Notes: generated by a model not told the origin, from the sequence alone. A stretch of 64,000 nucleotides of DNA from Xanthomonas sp. SI (GCF_014236855.1 NZ_CP051261.1:2728001-2792000); one strand, 5' to 3'. Shown: positions 41,771 to 52,582, numbered from the stretch's first letter. Numbers and translations are program-made.

Positions 41771-42340
41771 CTAGCGGGCGACGTAGGTGGGCGCGTCGAG
41801 GTCCGGGTGCAGCGCGTGCGCGGCGTTGATACGGCTCAGTTGTTCCAGGTCGGCGAACAGGGCGCGGCGCTGCGGCAGCGCCTGTTGCGTGGACAGCTGG
41901 CGGGCGCGTTCGCGATCGCCGGCATGCACCGCGCTGCTGATCTGCCGGTGCAGCTGCAGGTAGGCATCCAGCTCGGCCTGGACAGTGGCGAAGCGGCGGC
42001 GTTCGTCTTCGCTCGGCGCGGTGGCGATGTACCGCGCCACTTGCGTGCGCGCGCCGCGCATCGAGCGTTCGATGCGCCGGTCGTAGTCGGCCACTTCCGC
42101 GGTATTGCCGGTCGCGGCGATCAGCGATAACTGATACAGACGCAATTCCGCCAGCTGCGCGCGCAGCTCGCGCAAGGCCATGGCCGACGGCGCTTGCCGG
42201 GTCTGCAACTGCAGCAGGTGCTGGCGCGAGTCGTCGAGGCTGCGGGTGCTCAGATGCGCCACCCCGATCACCGCGGCGCAGCCGAGCACGCACAGCAGCG
42301 ACACGAGCAGAGACGATTTCAGATCGGTGTAGCGCGGCAT
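41771..42340 (-). CDS. Solo chemoreceptor-like four-helix-bundle sensor protein
   Basis: A 189-residue product with one N-terminal membrane helix (about 11-32) and a helical region like the 4HB_MCP domain of the neighbouring receptor ([21 protein letters not shown], then [27 protein letters not shown]). The frame stops where TM2 would be expected; no HAMP or signalling domain is present. ATG 42340 has GGAGCCTGAG ahead; ATG 42394 lacks a Shine-Dalgarno and lies at a candidate promoter. It could be a truncated receptor or a partner subunit for the receptor encoded next. Confidence 0.78.
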   Translation of the reverse strand: MPRYTDLKSSLLVSLLCVLGCAAVIGVAHLSTRSLDDSRQHLLQLQTRQAPSAMALRELRAQLAELRLYQLSLIAATGNTAEVADYDRRIERSMRGARTQVARYIATAPSEDERRRFATVQAELDAYLQLHRQISSAVHAGDRERARQLSTQQALPQRRALFADLEQLSRINAAHALHPDLDAPTYVAR

Positions 42341-42408
42341 CTCAGGCTCCCGAAGCGGCGGCAATGGCGAGGTGGCTGCGGCGATCGCATTCACGCTTCG
42401 TTAATCCG

Positions 42409-42435
42409 ATATCGACTGCCGCGCCTGCCGCTTGA
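42409..42435 (-). promoter_or_regulatory. Weak FliA-type promoter candidate for solo sensor and MCP 1
   Basis: On the minus strand: TCAAGCGG-N11-GTCGATAT. Spacing is right but each half is degenerate (4/8 and 6/8). It lies 69 bp from ATG 42340. Confidence 0.4.
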
Positions 42436-42504
42436 GACCGCAGGTGCCGTGACCGGCGCAACTGTGATGCAAGTCCGGTTGAGTGTCCGGCCGCAGCGCT
42501 GCGC

Positions 42505-44754
42505 TCAGAACTCCGCCCAGTCCGTTTCGGCCACTGCCGCGCGCTTGCCCGCCACCTGGCGCGGAGCCGGTTTGGCCGTCGCCGGACGCGACGGTGCGCG
42601 CGCGGGGGCGGCGCGAACGGGCGTGGCCGCAGCAGAGCTCCCGCCGCCGGTGCCGAGCCGGAACACAGCCGCGGCCTCGCTCAGCCTGCGCGCCTCTTCC
42701 TCCAGCGCCCGCGCCGATGCGCTGGCTTCCTCGACCAGGGCTGCGTTCTGCTGGGTAGCCTCGTCCATCTGGGTGACGGTCTGATTGACCTGCTCGATGC
42801 CCGACGATTGTTCCTGCGAGGCGGCGGAGATCTCGCCCATGATGTCGGTGACGCGCTGCACCGAGGACACGATCTCCTGCATAGTGCGGCCGGCCTGGTC
42901 GACCAGCGCCGAGCCTTCGGCGACGCGGGTCACCGATTCGTCGATCAGGCCCTTGATCTCCTTGGCCGCACCGGCCGAACGCTGGGCGAGGGTACGTACC
43001 TCGCTGGCGACCACGGCGAAGCCGCGGCCCTGTTCGCCGGCGCGCGCCGCTTCCACCGCCGCGTTGAGCGCGAGAATGTTGGTCTGGAAGGCGATGCCGT
43101 CGATGACGCTGATGATGTCGGCGATCTTCTTTGACGAGATCTCGATGCCGCTCATCGTGCTCACGACCTGGCCGACCACGTCGCCGCCTTGCGAGGCGAC
43201 CGCGGCGGCGCCAACTGCGAGCTGGTTGGCCTGGCGCGCATGCTCGGCGTTCTGCTTGACCGTGGAGGTCAGTTCTTCCATCGAGGCGGCGGTCTCTTCC
43301 AGGCTGGCGGCCTGCTGCTCGGTGCGGCGCGACAGGTCGTCGTTGCCGGCGGCAATCTCGGTGGTCGCGGTGTTGATGCTCAGCGCCGCGTTCTGGATGC
43401 GGCCGACGATGTCGGCCAACTGGTCGGCGGTGGCATTGGCGTCGTCGCGCATGGTCGCGAACACGCCGTTGAACTCGCCCTGCATGCGCACGCTCAGGTC
43501 GCCGGCGGCGATGGCCTGCAGCAGCGTGGACAGCTGGCCCAGGTTGCGGTCGCTGACCTCCATCATCGCGTTGAGGTCCTGCACCATCAATCGGAAGTCG
43601 TGCTGGAAGTGCGCCGCATCGCCGCGTGCGCTGAAGTCGCCGGCCGCAGCCGCAGCGGCCAGGCGCTTGATCTCGGTGTTGATCGCCAGCAGGCTGGCCT
43701 TGGCCGCATCCATCGATTGGTGCAGTACCGCGCGGCTGCCGGGCAGGCGCCGCGCATCGCGATGCAGGTCGCCGTTGGCGTATTCGTTGAGCACCGCGAT
43801 CGCATCGACGATGGCGTCCAGGTGCTCGAACATCATCGTGTTGATGCTTTTGCTGAGCTCGCCGTACACGCCGGGGAAGTCCTGCGGCATGCGGTGCGAC
43901 ATGTCCTTGTCGGCGTGCAGTACCGCCATCTTCGCCGCCTCGCTGGAGAAGCGTTCCAGCATCTGGATCATTTCGCCGGTGGCGCGCAGCATCTGCCCGG
44001 TCTCGTCGCGTCCGGGATTGTCGATGCGCACGCTCAGGTCGCCCCGGGAGACCGCGCGGATCGCCTGCAGCGTGCGCGATACCGGCACCAGCACCGAGCT
44101 GCCGATCAGCCAGTTGATGCCGAAGGTGATCAGCACCAGCACGCCGCCGGCCACGGTCATCACGCCGGTGAACAGCAGCGCCTGCGCCTGCACGTCGTCC
44201 ATGTACACGCCGGTGCCGATGACCCAGTTCCAGGGCTTGAACGGTGCGTTGTAGGACACCTTCTCGACCGGCTCCTCGTTGCCGGGCTTTGGCCACAGAT
44301 AGTCCACATAGCCGCCGCCAGCCGCGGCAGCGGCGGCGAACTGGCGGAAGATCGGCTTGCCGTCGGCGCTGAGCACGTTGCCGATGTCCTTGCCGACCAG
44401 GTCGTGGCGGGTCGGGTGCATCAGCATGGTCGGATGCATGTCGTGCACGTAGAAATAGTCCACGCCGTCGCGTGCGCGCATCGACTCCAGCGTGGCCAGC
44501 GCGGTGCGCTGCGCGTCGGCCAGCGGCATCTGCCCGGCCTCGGCCTTGGCCGCATAGGCCTGCACCACGCCGACCGCCAGTTCGATCTGGCTCTTCAGCG
44601 CCTGCTCGCGGGTGTTGCGGATATCCACGTACTGCATGCGCGCAGCGATGATCGCCAGCAGCACGATGCCGCCGCCAAGCAGCAGGGTTTGCCAGACGAA
44701 CTTGCGACGCAGCGGCAGATCCGACAGGCGCGCGATAAGCGACGGAGACGACAT
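42505..44754 (-). CDS. Methyl-accepting chemotaxis protein 2 (single Cache sensor)
   Basis: 749 residues. TM1 is at about 20-41. A periplasmic sCache_2 domain follows (about 45-190; [47 protein letters not shown]), then TM2 (about 196-218), HAMP and extra HAMP-like segments, and the MA domain. sCache_2 domains usually bind small organic acids; the ligand here is unknown. The tail ends DWAEF, a W..F tether-like pentapeptide. It is monocistronic: a FliA-type promoter lies 34 bp upstream, beyond which is the MCP 3 terminator. Confidence 0.95.
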   Translation of the reverse strand: MSSPSLIARLSDLPLRRKFVWQTLLLGGGIVLLAIIAARMQYVDIRNTREQALKSQIELAVGVVQAYAAKAEAGQMPLADAQRTALATLESMRARDGVDYFYVHDMHPTMLMHPTRHDLVGKDIGNVLSADGKPIFRQFAAAAAAGGGYVDYLWPKPGNEEPVEKVSYNAPFKPWNWVIGTGVYMDDVQAQALLFTGVMTVAGGVLVLITFGINWLIGSSVLVPVSRTLQAIRAVSRGDLSVRIDNPGRDETGQMLRATGEMIQMLERFSSEAAKMAVLHADKDMSHRMPQDFPGVYGELSKSINTMMFEHLDAIVDAIAVLNEYANGDLHRDARRLPGSRAVLHQSMDAAKASLLAINTEIKRLAAAAAAGDFSARGDAAHFQHDFRLMVQDLNAMMEVSDRNLGQLSTLLQAIAAGDLSVRMQGEFNGVFATMRDDANATADQLADIVGRIQNAALSINTATTEIAAGNDDLSRRTEQQAASLEETAASMEELTSTVKQNAEHARQANQLAVGAAAVASQGGDVVGQVVSTMSGIEISSKKIADIISVIDGIAFQTNILALNAAVEAARAGEQGRGFAVVASEVRTLAQRSAGAAKEIKGLIDESVTRVAEGSALVDQAGRTMQEIVSSVQRVTDIMGEISAASQEQSSGIEQVNQTVTQMDEATQQNAALVEEASASARALEEEARRLSEAAAVFRLGTGGGSSAAATPVRAAPARAPSRPATAKPAPRQVAGKRAAVAETDWAEF

Positions 44755-44787
44755 TGGATGGGCACCTTCGAGTGGTTCTCGAAGGTC

Positions 44788-44814
44788 TTAGCGGCGCGGC
44801 TGTAACAAAATTGA
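44788..44814 (-). promoter_or_regulatory. FliA-type promoter of MCP 2
   Basis: On the minus strand: TCAATTTT-N11-GCCGCTAA (6/8 and 7/8 to consensus), 33 bp before the ATG. The -35 is identical to the one before MCP 4. Confidence 0.68.
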
Positions 44815-44869
44815 GACAAACTCGCCTGGCCCAGCGAGCGGTCGTGGTCGCGACCGTGGAATGGCCGGC

Positions 44870-44899
44870 AAAAAAAATCCCCGGCGCATGGCCGGGGAT
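44870..44899 (-). terminator. Intrinsic terminator of MCP 3
   Basis: Arms 44877-44885 and 44891-44899 form a 9-bp G+C-rich stem with a 5-base loop, followed on the minus strand by a run of eight U (44870-44877). Confidence 0.9.
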
Positions 44900-44933
44900 C
44901 GGGAAGTGCCTGAATGCCGCGAGCGCCGGCGCG

Positions 44934-47321
44934 TCAGAACTCCTGCCAGTCCGAATCGGCCAGGGCCGGTACGGACTTCTTGCTGCCGGTGGCCAGCGCC
45001 GGCTTGCCCGACGGGACCACGACCGGCTTCTTCGCCACCGTGCGGATCGAGTGCACCTGCGCATGACGCGGCGCCGGCGCCGGCGCGCTGACCGGCGACT
45101 GTTCCACGCGGAAGATCGAGACCGCCTCGGTCAGCTGCCCGGCCTGCTCTTCCATCGAGCGTGCGGCAGCGGTGGCTTCTTCGACCAGCGCGGCGTTCTG
45201 CTGGGTGGTCTCGTCCATCTGGGTGACGGTCTGGTTGACCTGCTCGATGCCGGACGACTGCTCCTGCGACGCCGCCGCGATCTCGCTCATGATGTCGGTG
45301 ACGCGCTGCACCGAGGACACGATCTCGCTCATGGTCTGGCCGGCCTGGCGCACCAGCGCCGAGCCGTTGGCGACCTGGCTGACCGAGGCGTCGATCAGGC
45401 CCTTGATCTCCTTGGCCGCATTGGCCGAGCGCTGGGCGAGGGTACGCACCTCGCTGGCGACCACCGCGAAGCCGCGGCCCTGTTCGCCGGCACGCGCCGC
45501 TTCCACCGCGGCGTTGAGCGCCAGGATGTTGGTCTGGAACGCGATGCCGTCGATGACGCTGATGATGTCGGCGATCTTCTTGGAGGAGGTCTCGATGCCG
45601 CTCATCGTGGTCACCACCTGGCCGACCACGGCGCCGCCCTGCGAGGCGACGGACGCGGCGCCGACCGCCAGCTGGTTGGCCTGGCGCGCGTGCTCGGCGT
45701 TCTGCTTGACCGTCGAGGTCAATTCTTCCATCGAGGCGGCGGTTTCTTCCAGGTTCGCCGCTTGCTGCTCGGTGCGGCGCGACAGGTCGTCGTTGCCGGC
45801 GGCGATCTCGCCGGCGGCGGCGTTGATGCTGACCGCGGCGGTCTGGATGCGGCCGACGATGGAGGCGAGCTGCTCGGCGGTGGCGTTGGCGTCGTCGCGC
45901 ATGGTCGCGAACACGCCGTCGAACTCGCCGTGCATGCGTGCGGTCAGGTCGCCCTGCGACAGCGCGGTCAGCAGCTTGGAGACTTCGCCGATGCTGTCGC
46001 CGTTGGCCTGCAGCAGGCCGTTGAGCTGCTGCGCCAGCTGCAGGAAGAAGCCCTGCTTGCCGTCGGTGGCCACGCGCCCGGACAGGTCGCCGGCGGCGGC
46101 GGCCTGCACGATCTTGGCCACTTCTTCTTCGACCTGGGCCTCGACGGTGCGGTCGCGCGATTCGCAGACGAAACCGACATGGCTGCCGTGCGCGTCGCGG
46201 ATGCTGGAGACGATCTGGGCGATGCGGGCATGGCCGTAGGCCATCTCGCGCTCGGTCACGCCCTGCTTCTCGATCGCGGCGACGGTGCGGGTGTCGATCT
46301 GGTTGCCGTATTCCAGCACCGACAACGAGGAACCGACTAGCGGCATGCTCGAGTCGAACGCGGGGGCGACCTTGCGGATATGGTCGGCATACTTGTCGAC
46401 GATGCCCTGCATCGACGGGTTCGCGTAGACGATGGTGTAGTCCAGGTCGGCGATGAACATGCCGGTGGAGGAGTTGTCCAACGCGGTGCGGATGCGCAGG
46501 TTCTCCGACGCCACCGCCGCGTCGCGCTCGGTGCGCTCGCGCAGGTCCTGCTGCATGCGCTTGAGCGCCTGCAGCAGTTCGCCGACCTCGTCCTGGCCGC
46601 TGGCGTCGATATGGCCATCGAGCTTGCCGCTGGCGACTTCGTTGGCCACCTTGACCGCGCTGCCCACGCTGTTGGCCAGCATCCGTCCGAACAGCCAGGC
46701 CATGCCCACTGCGCCACCGACGCCGATCAGCAGGCAGACCAGCAGCATGGCCGACGCCTTGCCGTAGGTGCTGCCAGCGGTTTCCGCGGCCAGCTTGGCC
46801 TGGCGATCGTTCTCCGCGATCAGCGCGATCACATCGTCGACGACCTTGTTGTGCAGGGTGCGCGTCTCGCTGGTGAACGTATCGATCGCATCGTCATGCA
46901 GCTCCAGCTGCACCATTTCGTCCACGGACTGATAGGAGGCTTTCGCCTTCTTCCAATCGGCGACCGTGCGCTGGTAGATCGCGCGCTCGTTGTCGCTGCC
47001 GATCATCGGCGGGTATTTGGCCAGGATCTCGTCCAGTTGCTTGGCCAGCGTGACCCTGCGCGCCTCCGACTCCTTCTTCAGCGCGTCGCTGCTGCGGATC
47101 AGGCTCTGGTACGCCGCATTGCGGTATTCGCCGAGAATGCCACGGATCTCGCCACCGGTACGCACGCTCGGCACCACATTCTTGGAAACCATTTCGGCCA
47201 CGCCGTTGATCGAATGCAGCCCGTTATAGGCGGCAAGCCCCTGTATCAACATGATGGCGAGCACGAGACCGAATGCCAGCATCAGCTTCGGCATCAGCTT
47301 CATATTCTTTATCCACTGCAT
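44934..47321 (-). CDS. Methyl-accepting chemotaxis protein 3 (4HB sensor plus PAS)
   Basis: 795 residues. TM1 is at about 11-33, followed by a 4HB-type periplasmic domain, TM2 (about 193-215) and HAMP. A cytoplasmic PAS domain comes next (about 275-400; [25 protein letters not shown]), with HAMP-like segments ([38 protein letters not shown]) before the MA domain. The tail ends DWQEF, tether-like. A degenerate FliA -10 (GCCGTTAT) lies near 47343 but lacks a convincing -35. It sits 104 bp downstream of the small periplasmic protein gene, beyond that gene's terminator. Confidence 0.94.
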   Translation of the reverse strand: MQWIKNMKLMPKLMLAFGLVLAIMLIQGLAAYNGLHSINGVAEMVSKNVVPSVRTGGEIRGILGEYRNAAYQSLIRSSDALKKESEARRVTLAKQLDEILAKYPPMIGSDNERAIYQRTVADWKKAKASYQSVDEMVQLELHDDAIDTFTSETRTLHNKVVDDVIALIAENDRQAKLAAETAGSTYGKASAMLLVCLLIGVGGAVGMAWLFGRMLANSVGSAVKVANEVASGKLDGHIDASGQDEVGELLQALKRMQQDLRERTERDAAVASENLRIRTALDNSSTGMFIADLDYTIVYANPSMQGIVDKYADHIRKVAPAFDSSMPLVGSSLSVLEYGNQIDTRTVAAIEKQGVTEREMAYGHARIAQIVSSIRDAHGSHVGFVCESRDRTVEAQVEEEVAKIVQAAAAGDLSGRVATDGKQGFFLQLAQQLNGLLQANGDSIGEVSKLLTALSQGDLTARMHGEFDGVFATMRDDANATAEQLASIVGRIQTAAVSINAAAGEIAAGNDDLSRRTEQQAANLEETAASMEELTSTVKQNAEHARQANQLAVGAASVASQGGAVVGQVVTTMSGIETSSKKIADIISVIDGIAFQTNILALNAAVEAARAGEQGRGFAVVASEVRTLAQRSANAAKEIKGLIDASVSQVANGSALVRQAGQTMSEIVSSVQRVTDIMSEIAAASQEQSSGIEQVNQTVTQMDETTQQNAALVEEATAAARSMEEQAGQLTEAVSIFRVEQSPVSAPAPAPRHAQVHSIRTVAKKPVVVPSGKPALATGSKKSVPALADSDWQEF

Positions 47322-47363
47322 GAACGCATTTCCCCTTGGTTCGATAACGGCGGCGTAGCATCA

Positions 47364-47418
47364 GAAAAACAAAAGCGCCGCCATGCCGGAGCGCATGGGC
47401 TCCGGCGCGGCGACGCTT
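47364..47418 (-). terminator. Terminator of the small periplasmic protein gene
   Basis: Arms 47373-47392 and 47399-47418 pair with three mismatches, followed on the minus strand by TTTTGTTTTT. It lies 8 bases beyond the stop. Confidence 0.8.
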
Positions 47419-47425
47419 CGTGGTC

Positions 47426-47806
47426 TTACTTGATCGTGGCCAGCTTCAGGCTGGACGGCGCGCTGACCTGGATCTCGGCGCGCGAGCTGTCGCGTTCGAT
47501 CTTGCCGATCACGCACACGTCCTTGCCTTCCAGGCTTTCCGGCGCGAAGCCGAACTTGCCGCGGTCGGCGCCGGCGATGCGCGCGGAGAAGGTGTGGCGC
47601 GGGAACATGCCGCCCATGTACAGGAAGGTCGGCTCGCCTTCGGAGTTCTGCGCGTACTTGGCCTTCTCGACCTTGCCGCAGACCATGCCGTCCTTGCCGA
47701 CGAAGCGGGCCGCCATCTCCGGCGGAATCATCTGCTGCGACTGGGCGAAGGCGCTCGGGCTGGCGGCAAGCAGCAGGACCAGCAACAGAGGAAAGCTCGG
47801 TTTCAT
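47426..47806 (-). CDS. Small periplasmic protein, OB-fold-like, in the chemotaxis locus
   Basis: A 126-residue product with signal peptide MKPSFPLLLVLLLAASPSAFA (cleavage after AFA). The mature part has Cys in DGMVCGKVEKAKY and KDVCVIGKIERDSSRAEIQV. This pattern of strands (VCGKVEKAKY...TFLYMGG...FSARI...VCVIGKI) recalls small OB-fold proteins that bind nucleic acid or ligands; I do not assign a function. ATG 47806 has AGGAG upstream. It has its own FliA-type promoter (47874-47900) and its own terminator, so it looks like a single-gene member of the flagellar regulon. Confidence 0.85.
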   Translation of the reverse strand: MKPSFPLLLVLLLAASPSAFAQSQQMIPPEMAARFVGKDGMVCGKVEKAKYAQNSEGEPTFLYMGGMFPRHTFSARIAGADRGKFGFAPESLEGKDVCVIGKIERDSSRAEIQVSAPSSLKLATIK

Positions 47807-47873
47807 AGGGGGAAACTCCTTTAGGGGTGGGCGAAATAGGTCGGCCCAGGTACTGGATCGGGCCACCTATCAG

Positions 47874-47900
47874 CTATCGGCGTGGTAACGACGAACTTGA
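47874..47900 (-). promoter_or_regulatory. FliA-type promoter of the small periplasmic protein gene
   Basis: On the minus strand: TCAAGTTC-N11-GCCGATAG (6/8 and 7/8 to consensus), 68 bp before the ATG. Confidence 0.68.
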
Positions 47901-47936
47901 TCGGCGCAAGTGATAAGCAGTTCGCATTTCCGAAAG

Positions 47937-47962
47937 AAAAAACCCGCCAATGGACGGCGGGT
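47937..47962 (-). terminator. Intrinsic terminator of cheW
   Basis: Arms 47942-47948 and 47956-47962 (ACCCGCC/GGCGGGT) with a 7-base loop, followed on the minus strand by six U. It lies 46 bases after the stop. Confidence 0.85.
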
Positions 47963-48008
47963 CGGGAATTGCGTGCGAAACCGCGGCGTGGCCGCGGCTC
48001 GAGCCGGC

Positions 48009-48500
48009 TCAGGCGGCTTCGTCGACGTGCGCCTGCTGGCTCAGGTCGGCGCTGTCGAGCAGGGTCTCGATGTCCAGCAGGATCAGCATCTTGTCGTCCT
48101 GGGTGCCGATGCCGGAGATGAAGCGGGTGTCCACCGCGGCGCCGAATTCGGGCGTCGGCCGGATCTGGTCCTCGTTCAACGGGATCACGTCGGAGACGCT
48201 GTCCACGACGATGCCGACCACGCGGTCCTCGACGTTGAGCACGATCATCACGGTGAAGGCGTCGTAGCGCGCTTCCTTCAGGCGCAGCTTCAGGCGCAGG
48301 TCGATCACCGGCACGATGGTGCCGCGCAGGTTGATCACGCCCTTGATGTACTCCGGGGCGTCCGGCACCCGGGTGACCGAGTCGTAGCCACGGATTTCCT
48401 GCACCTTCAGGATGTCGACGCCGTAATGCTCTTCGCCGAGGGTGAAGCTGAGGAATTCGCCGCCGGTGGCACCGGAGGCAGAGGTGTTCTTGTCGTTCAT
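48009..48500 (-). CDS. cheW: Chemotaxis coupling protein CheW
   Basis: CheW links chemoreceptors to the CheA kinase at the inner membrane. The 163-residue product is a single CheW domain: FLSFTLGEEHYGVDILKVQEIRG, VPDAPEYIKGVINLRGTIVPVIDLRLKL, VGIVVDSVSDVIPL. ATG 48500 has GGAGCACACG upstream; a longer frame to 48566 would begin at the promoter -10 and is rejected. A near-consensus FliA promoter precedes it and a U-run terminator follows, so it is monocistronic. Confidence 0.96.
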   Translation of the reverse strand: MNDKNTSASGATGGEFLSFTLGEEHYGVDILKVQEIRGYDSVTRVPDAPEYIKGVINLRGTIVPVIDLRLKLRLKEARYDAFTVMIVLNVEDRVVGIVVDSVSDVIPLNEDQIRPTPEFGAAVDTRFISGIGTQDDKMLILLDIETLLDSADLSQQAHVDEAA

Positions 48501-48567
48501 CGTGTGCTCCTGGTGCGCACGGAATTGCGGAGGGATGGCGGGAAGCGGGACATGCGGCTCTTGCACT

Positions 48568-48594
48568 AGATCGGCGTGGTGGGGCAGAACTTTA
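48568..48594 (-). promoter_or_regulatory. Near-consensus FliA promoter of cheW
   Basis: On the minus strand: TAAAGTTC-N11-GCCGATCT, matching 7/8 and 6/8 of the sigma-28 consensus with exact spacing. It is the best site in the window and is 68 bp before the ATG. Confidence 0.82.
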
Positions 48595-48648
48595 GCGATG
48601 CTGTAACCGTCTTAGCCGGCATGGGGCATCCGATAAAGATGGCGTGAC

Positions 48649-48721
48649 CTGTAGGAGCGGCTTCAGCCGCGACCGGGGTTTTCCTGGTAATGCCTGGTCG
48701 CGGCTGAAGCCGCTCCTACAG
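48649..48721. repeat. Inverted pair of palindromic repeats
   Basis: Two copies of the GGAGCGGCTTCAGCCGC element face each other at 48649-48674 and 48696-48721, giving perfect 26-bp arms around a 21-base loop. It lies between ycgR (stop at 48748) and the cheW promoter, where it could end ycgR transcription. Confidence 0.9.
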
Positions 48722-48747
48722 GGGGCTTTGTGCGGTCGAGGTGCCTT

Positions 48748-49530
48748 TCAGGACAGCACGCCGCTCTTGCGTGCGCTACGCTGGCGCTCGATGCGGAAGA
48801 TGTAGCGCTGGATCGCCGCGTCGGCGCCGCGCGGCAGGTCGGCGAAGCGCAGCCCCACCCGCAGCGTGTCCTGGCCGTTGGCCAGCTTGTGCGGATACAT
48901 GTTGCAGACCTGCAGGGTCAGCTTGATGGCATCGGCGTCGGGCAACTGCAGCACGCAGCGCGGGTAGCTGTGGCGCTGCTCCGGCACCGGCTGGCCGGGG
49001 ACCAGCGCCACCGCCACGCCGCCGCCGCTGATGTCGATGACCCGCAGTACCAGTTCGGTGGGCGGGCTGGCGTCGTCCAGCCGCAGCACGCACATCGGCG
49101 ATTCGGTGATCGGCGTCTCCAGGCGGAAGTGCTCGCGGCGCTGCAGGTAGTACAGCGAATCGGGCAGCGGCGCGCGAAAGCCGGGCGTGCCGTCGCTGTC
49201 GACCCGTTCCAGGTCGGCGATGCGGAAGCGCAGCCGGACCTTGTCCAGCTGCGCGAAGCACAACAGGTACTCGGCCTGCTCGGCGATGCGGTTGTTGGCC
49301 TCGTTGATGCTCAGGTCCAGCAGCAGGCTGTCCTCGTCCAGCTCCAGCAGCGCGGTCGAGAACGACTGGTCGCGGCCGCCCACATGCGCGCTGATCTGCG
49401 AGCGCTGGTTGATCAGCGATTGCAGCAGCTGCCGGATCTGGCGCGGGTTGGTCAGCAGGAAGCGGTCGTCCTGTTCCGTCGCCTCGTGCGCAGACGGTTC
49501 GGGGGAGTCGCTGGGAATGCCTTCGGCCAT
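48748..49530 (-). CDS. ycgR: YcgR-like flagellar brake protein (PilZ domain)
   Basis: YcgR binds c-di-GMP and slows the flagellar motor. The 260 residues comprise a YcgR N-terminal domain (about 25-130; [30 protein letters not shown]) and a C-terminal PilZ domain. The PilZ domain has both ligand motifs, RREHFR (about 139) and DISGGGV (about 178). ATG 49530 is chosen because the frame upstream has no YcgR-like sequence. It lies 58 bp downstream of MCP 4 and may be co-transcribed with it. It is a likely target of the c-di-GMP enzymes encoded nearby. Confidence 0.92.
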   Translation of the reverse strand: MAEGIPSDSPEPSAHEATEQDDRFLLTNPRQIRQLLQSLINQRSQISAHVGGRDQSFSTALLELDEDSLLLDLSINEANNRIAEQAEYLLCFAQLDKVRLRFRIADLERVDSDGTPGFRAPLPDSLYYLQRREHFRLETPITESPMCVLRLDDASPPTELVLRVIDISGGGVAVALVPGQPVPEQRHSYPRCVLQLPDADAIKLTLQVCNMYPHKLANGQDTLRVGLRFADLPRGADAAIQRYIFRIERQRSARKSGVLS

Positions 49531-49588
49531 GGGTGGGCAACGGGATCGTGGATGGGGCGGGGCGGCGCATTCCGCCCGTCCCACGATG

Positions 49589-52285
49589 CTATCGGCCGTG
49601 TCCGGCTTTTTTGTAGCCTGAATGCAATGTGGCGATGTTGCCGGCCGGCGGGCGCTGGTCCAGCGTGAACGAGGCCACGGCCCGCGCCAGCTCGCCGGCC
49701 TGGCTTTCCATGGAGCGGGCACTGGCGGTGGCTTCCTCGACCAGGGCCGCGTTCTGCTGGGTGGCTTCGTCCATCTGGGTCACGGTGTGGTTGACCTGTT
49801 CGATGCCGGCCGACTGCTCCTGCGACGCGGTGGAGATCTCGCCCATGATGTCGGTGACGCGCTGCACCGAGGACACGATCTCGCTCATGGTCTGGCCGGC
49901 CTGGCGCACCAGCGCCGAGCCGTTGGACACCTGGCCGACCGAGTCGTCGATCAGGCTCTTGATCTCCTTGGCGGCGTTGGCCGAACGCTGGGCGAGGGTG
50001 CGCACCTCGCTGGCGACCACCGCGAAGCCGCGGCCTTGTTCGCCGGCGCGCGCCGCTTCCACCGCCGCATTCAAGGCAAGGATATTGGTCTGGAAGGCGA
50101 TGCCGTCGATGACGCTGATGATGTCGGCGATCTTCTTGGAGGAAGTCTCGATGCCGCTCATCGTGGTCACCACCTGGCCGACCACGTCGCCGCCCTGGGT
50201 GGCGACGGCCGCGGCGCCGACCGCCAGCTGGTTGGCCTGGCGCGCATTCTCGGCGTTCTGCCTGACGGTAGAGGTCAGCTCTTCCAGCGATGCGGCGGTT
50301 TCCTCCAGGCTGGCCGCCTGCTGCTCGGTGCGGCGCGACAGGTCGTCGTTGCCGGCGGCGATCTCGCCGGCGGCGGTGTTGATCGCATCCGAGGCGCCCT
50401 GGATCTGGCGCACGATGGTCGCCAACTGCTCGGCGGTGGTGTTGGCGTGGTCCTTCATGTTGGCGTAGACGCCCTGCAGGTCGGCGTCGATACGGGTGGA
50501 CAGGTCGCCCGCGGATAGCGCCTGCAGCATGTGCTGGATATGCCCCAGGCCGGAGGCGCTGGCTTCCAGCAGGGCATTGATCTGTTCGGCCAGCAACAGC
50601 AGGAAGCCCTGCTTGTTGTCCAGGCGCACGCGGCCGTCCAGTTCGCCGACGACCGCGCTGCGCACGATGCCGGCGATTTCCTCTTCCACCGCCACTTCGT
50701 CGGTGCGGTCGGCCCATTCGACGATGAAGCCGAGGCGGTTGCCGTCGCTGTCGATCACCGGATTCACGATCAGCCGCATGGTGTGGCCGCCGACGCGGAT
50801 CTGCGCGCGGTAGGTGCCCTTCAGCTCGGCCAGCAGGCGCGCCTGGTGCTCGGGGTGGCGATGGAACACGTCGATGGTGTTGCCGATCAGCGTCTGCACG
50901 TCGAAGTGCGGCAGGTCGCGGCGCAGGTCGTCCTGCACGTCGCCGAGCATCTTCACCAGCGGACGGTTGACGTAGACGATGCGCCGATCGGCGTCGGCGA
51001 TCATCACGTTGGTGCTGACATCGTCCAGCGCGACGCGCACGCGCAGATTCTCCGCGGCCACCACGCGCTCGGTGCGCAGCCGCTCGCGCAGATCGTCGCG
51101 CATGCGGCGCATGCCGTGCAGCAGCCGGCTCACGTCGTCCTGGCCGTGACCGACCTCGATATGGCTTTCCAGGCGCCCGGCGGCGATGTCGCCGATCACC
51201 TGCTCGACCACCGCCAGCGGCCGCGACACCATGCGCCGCGCCAGCACGAACACCAGCACGGCGCAGCCGATCAGCATCAAGGCGGAGAACGCCAGGATGT
51301 TGCGCATCAAGGCCTGCAGCGGCGCCTCGATGGCGCTGCGCGGCTGTGCGCCGAGCAGCACCCATTGCCACGGCCGGTAGGCCTGCGCGGTGACCAGGAA
51401 CGGCTCGGCCGCCGCGTCCGCAGTTGCGTCGCGCTTGAGCCGCAGCGTGGCGCTGGCCTGCTTGCCCTCGAGCAAGGCCTGCAGCAACGGCTTGTCCGCT
51501 TCCACCACCAGCGCCTCCACGTTGGCGGCCTTGGAGACCGGGTGCGCGAGCAGTTGCCCGCGCCGCGCCGGGTGCATGTCCACGGCGATGAAGTGGCCGT
51601 CTTCGCCGATGCGCGTGCTGCGCAGGCGTTCCTGCAGCGCGGCCAGGCCCTGGGTGTAGTTGCGGCCGACGAACAGCGCGCCGACCAGGTTGCCCTGCGC
51701 GTCGTGCAGCGGCCGGTAATGGGTCATGTAGTCGTTGCCGAACAAATTCGCCGGCCCGGTGTAGGGCTTGTTCTGCAGCAGCAGCGCATAGGCCGGATGC
51801 GCATGGTCCAGTACGGTGCCGACCACGCGCGCGCCGGACTGGTCGTGCAGCGAGGTCGCGATCCGGACCAGATCGTCGCCGCTGCGCACGAACACGGTCG
51901 CCACGCCGCCGCTGGCGTCGGCGAAATGGTCCACCGAGGCGAAATCGAGATTCAGCACATGCGGCCCGATGCGCAGCGTCGGCGTCTGCACGTCGCCGAT
52001 CTGCACCGTCTTGGCCGGCTCCAGCTGCGGCGCGCCGGCGGGCAGCATGGTCGCGAACAGCTGCCCCATCCGGTCGGTTTCCTCGCTCAGCACCCGGTCG
52101 TACATCGCCACCGACTGCTGCATCAGCGTGGTGGACGACTCGAGTTCCTTGAGCACCTGGGTCTCATGGCTGGTGGCGGACTGGCGGTAGATCAGGGTGG
52201 CCAGCAATACCAGCGCGGCGCTGACCGCAAGGGTGAGCAGGGCCGACAGCTTGGTGCCGACCGAGAGATGGCTGAACTTTTTCAT
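49589..52285 (-). CDS. Methyl-accepting chemotaxis protein 4 (Cache3-Cache2 plus PAS)
   Basis: 898 residues, the longest receptor here. TM1 is at about 13-33. A large periplasmic Cache_3-Cache_2-type sensor follows (about 40-305; [33 protein letters not shown]), with TM2 (about 312-333) and HAMP. A cytoplasmic PAS domain (about 400-520; [20 protein letters not shown]), a HAMP-like segment and the MA domain complete it. Unlike most neighbours the tail ends GYKKAGHGR without a W..F tether. The PAS segment closely matches that of MCP 5 (VGGHTMRLI), suggesting domain exchange. A FliA-type promoter lies 50 bp upstream. Confidence 0.94.
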   Translation of the reverse strand: MKKFSHLSVGTKLSALLTLAVSAALVLLATLIYRQSATSHETQVLKELESSTTLMQQSVAMYDRVLSEETDRMGQLFATMLPAGAPQLEPAKTVQIGDVQTPTLRIGPHVLNLDFASVDHFADASGGVATVFVRSGDDLVRIATSLHDQSGARVVGTVLDHAHPAYALLLQNKPYTGPANLFGNDYMTHYRPLHDAQGNLVGALFVGRNYTQGLAALQERLRSTRIGEDGHFIAVDMHPARRGQLLAHPVSKAANVEALVVEADKPLLQALLEGKQASATLRLKRDATADAAAEPFLVTAQAYRPWQWVLLGAQPRSAIEAPLQALMRNILAFSALMLIGCAVLVFVLARRMVSRPLAVVEQVIGDIAAGRLESHIEVGHGQDDVSRLLHGMRRMRDDLRERLRTERVVAAENLRVRVALDDVSTNVMIADADRRIVYVNRPLVKMLGDVQDDLRRDLPHFDVQTLIGNTIDVFHRHPEHQARLLAELKGTYRAQIRVGGHTMRLIVNPVIDSDGNRLGFIVEWADRTDEVAVEEEIAGIVRSAVVGELDGRVRLDNKQGFLLLLAEQINALLEASASGLGHIQHMLQALSAGDLSTRIDADLQGVYANMKDHANTTAEQLATIVRQIQGASDAINTAAGEIAAGNDDLSRRTEQQAASLEETAASLEELTSTVRQNAENARQANQLAVGAAAVATQGGDVVGQVVTTMSGIETSSKKIADIISVIDGIAFQTNILALNAAVEAARAGEQGRGFAVVASEVRTLAQRSANAAKEIKSLIDDSVGQVSNGSALVRQAGQTMSEIVSSVQRVTDIMGEISTASQEQSAGIEQVNHTVTQMDEATQQNAALVEEATASARSMESQAGELARAVASFTLDQRPPAGNIATLHSGYKKAGHGR

Positions 52286-52334
52286 GGGGCGCCTATGCGG
52301 GAACAGAACGCCTATGTGAGCGGCGCGTGAATTC

Positions 52335-52361
52335 CTATCGGCGGCGGTGACGAAAAATTGA
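52335..52361 (-). promoter_or_regulatory. FliA-type promoter of MCP 4
   Basis: On the minus strand: TCAATTTT-N11-GCCGATAG (6/8 and 7/8 to consensus), 50 bp before the ATG. Confidence 0.68.
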
Positions 52362-52487
52362 CCGTTCGATGGCCATTGATGGCTTTATTTCCCGGCGTTT
52401 TCGCCTGTCTCGGGACAGTTCAAGGACAGGGTCGAGACATTCGCGAGGCGGTCGGGCCACCCGGCCTGCGGCAAATGCGTATCGCAT

Positions 52488-52522
52488 GGGGACGCATACG
52501 CGTCGAAGCGCTATGCGTCCCC
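52488..52522 (-). terminator. Hairpin after MCP 5
   Basis: Arms 52488-52498 and 52512-52522 (GGGGACGCATA/TATGCGTCCCC) form a perfect 11-bp stem with a 13-base loop, 60 bases beyond the MCP 5 stop. There is no U-tract. Confidence 0.5.
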
Positions 52523-52582
52523 GCGCTGCGGTGAGCGCGGGATGTCGGTGTGCGGCAGGCCGGGCGACGGCGCTGCGCCGGA

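Noticed and set aside
49589..49616. FliA -10-like CTATCGGC overlapping the MCP 4 stop as a promoter for ycgR
   Set aside because: The -35 position matches only 3 of 8 bases; co-transcription with MCP 4 is simpler.
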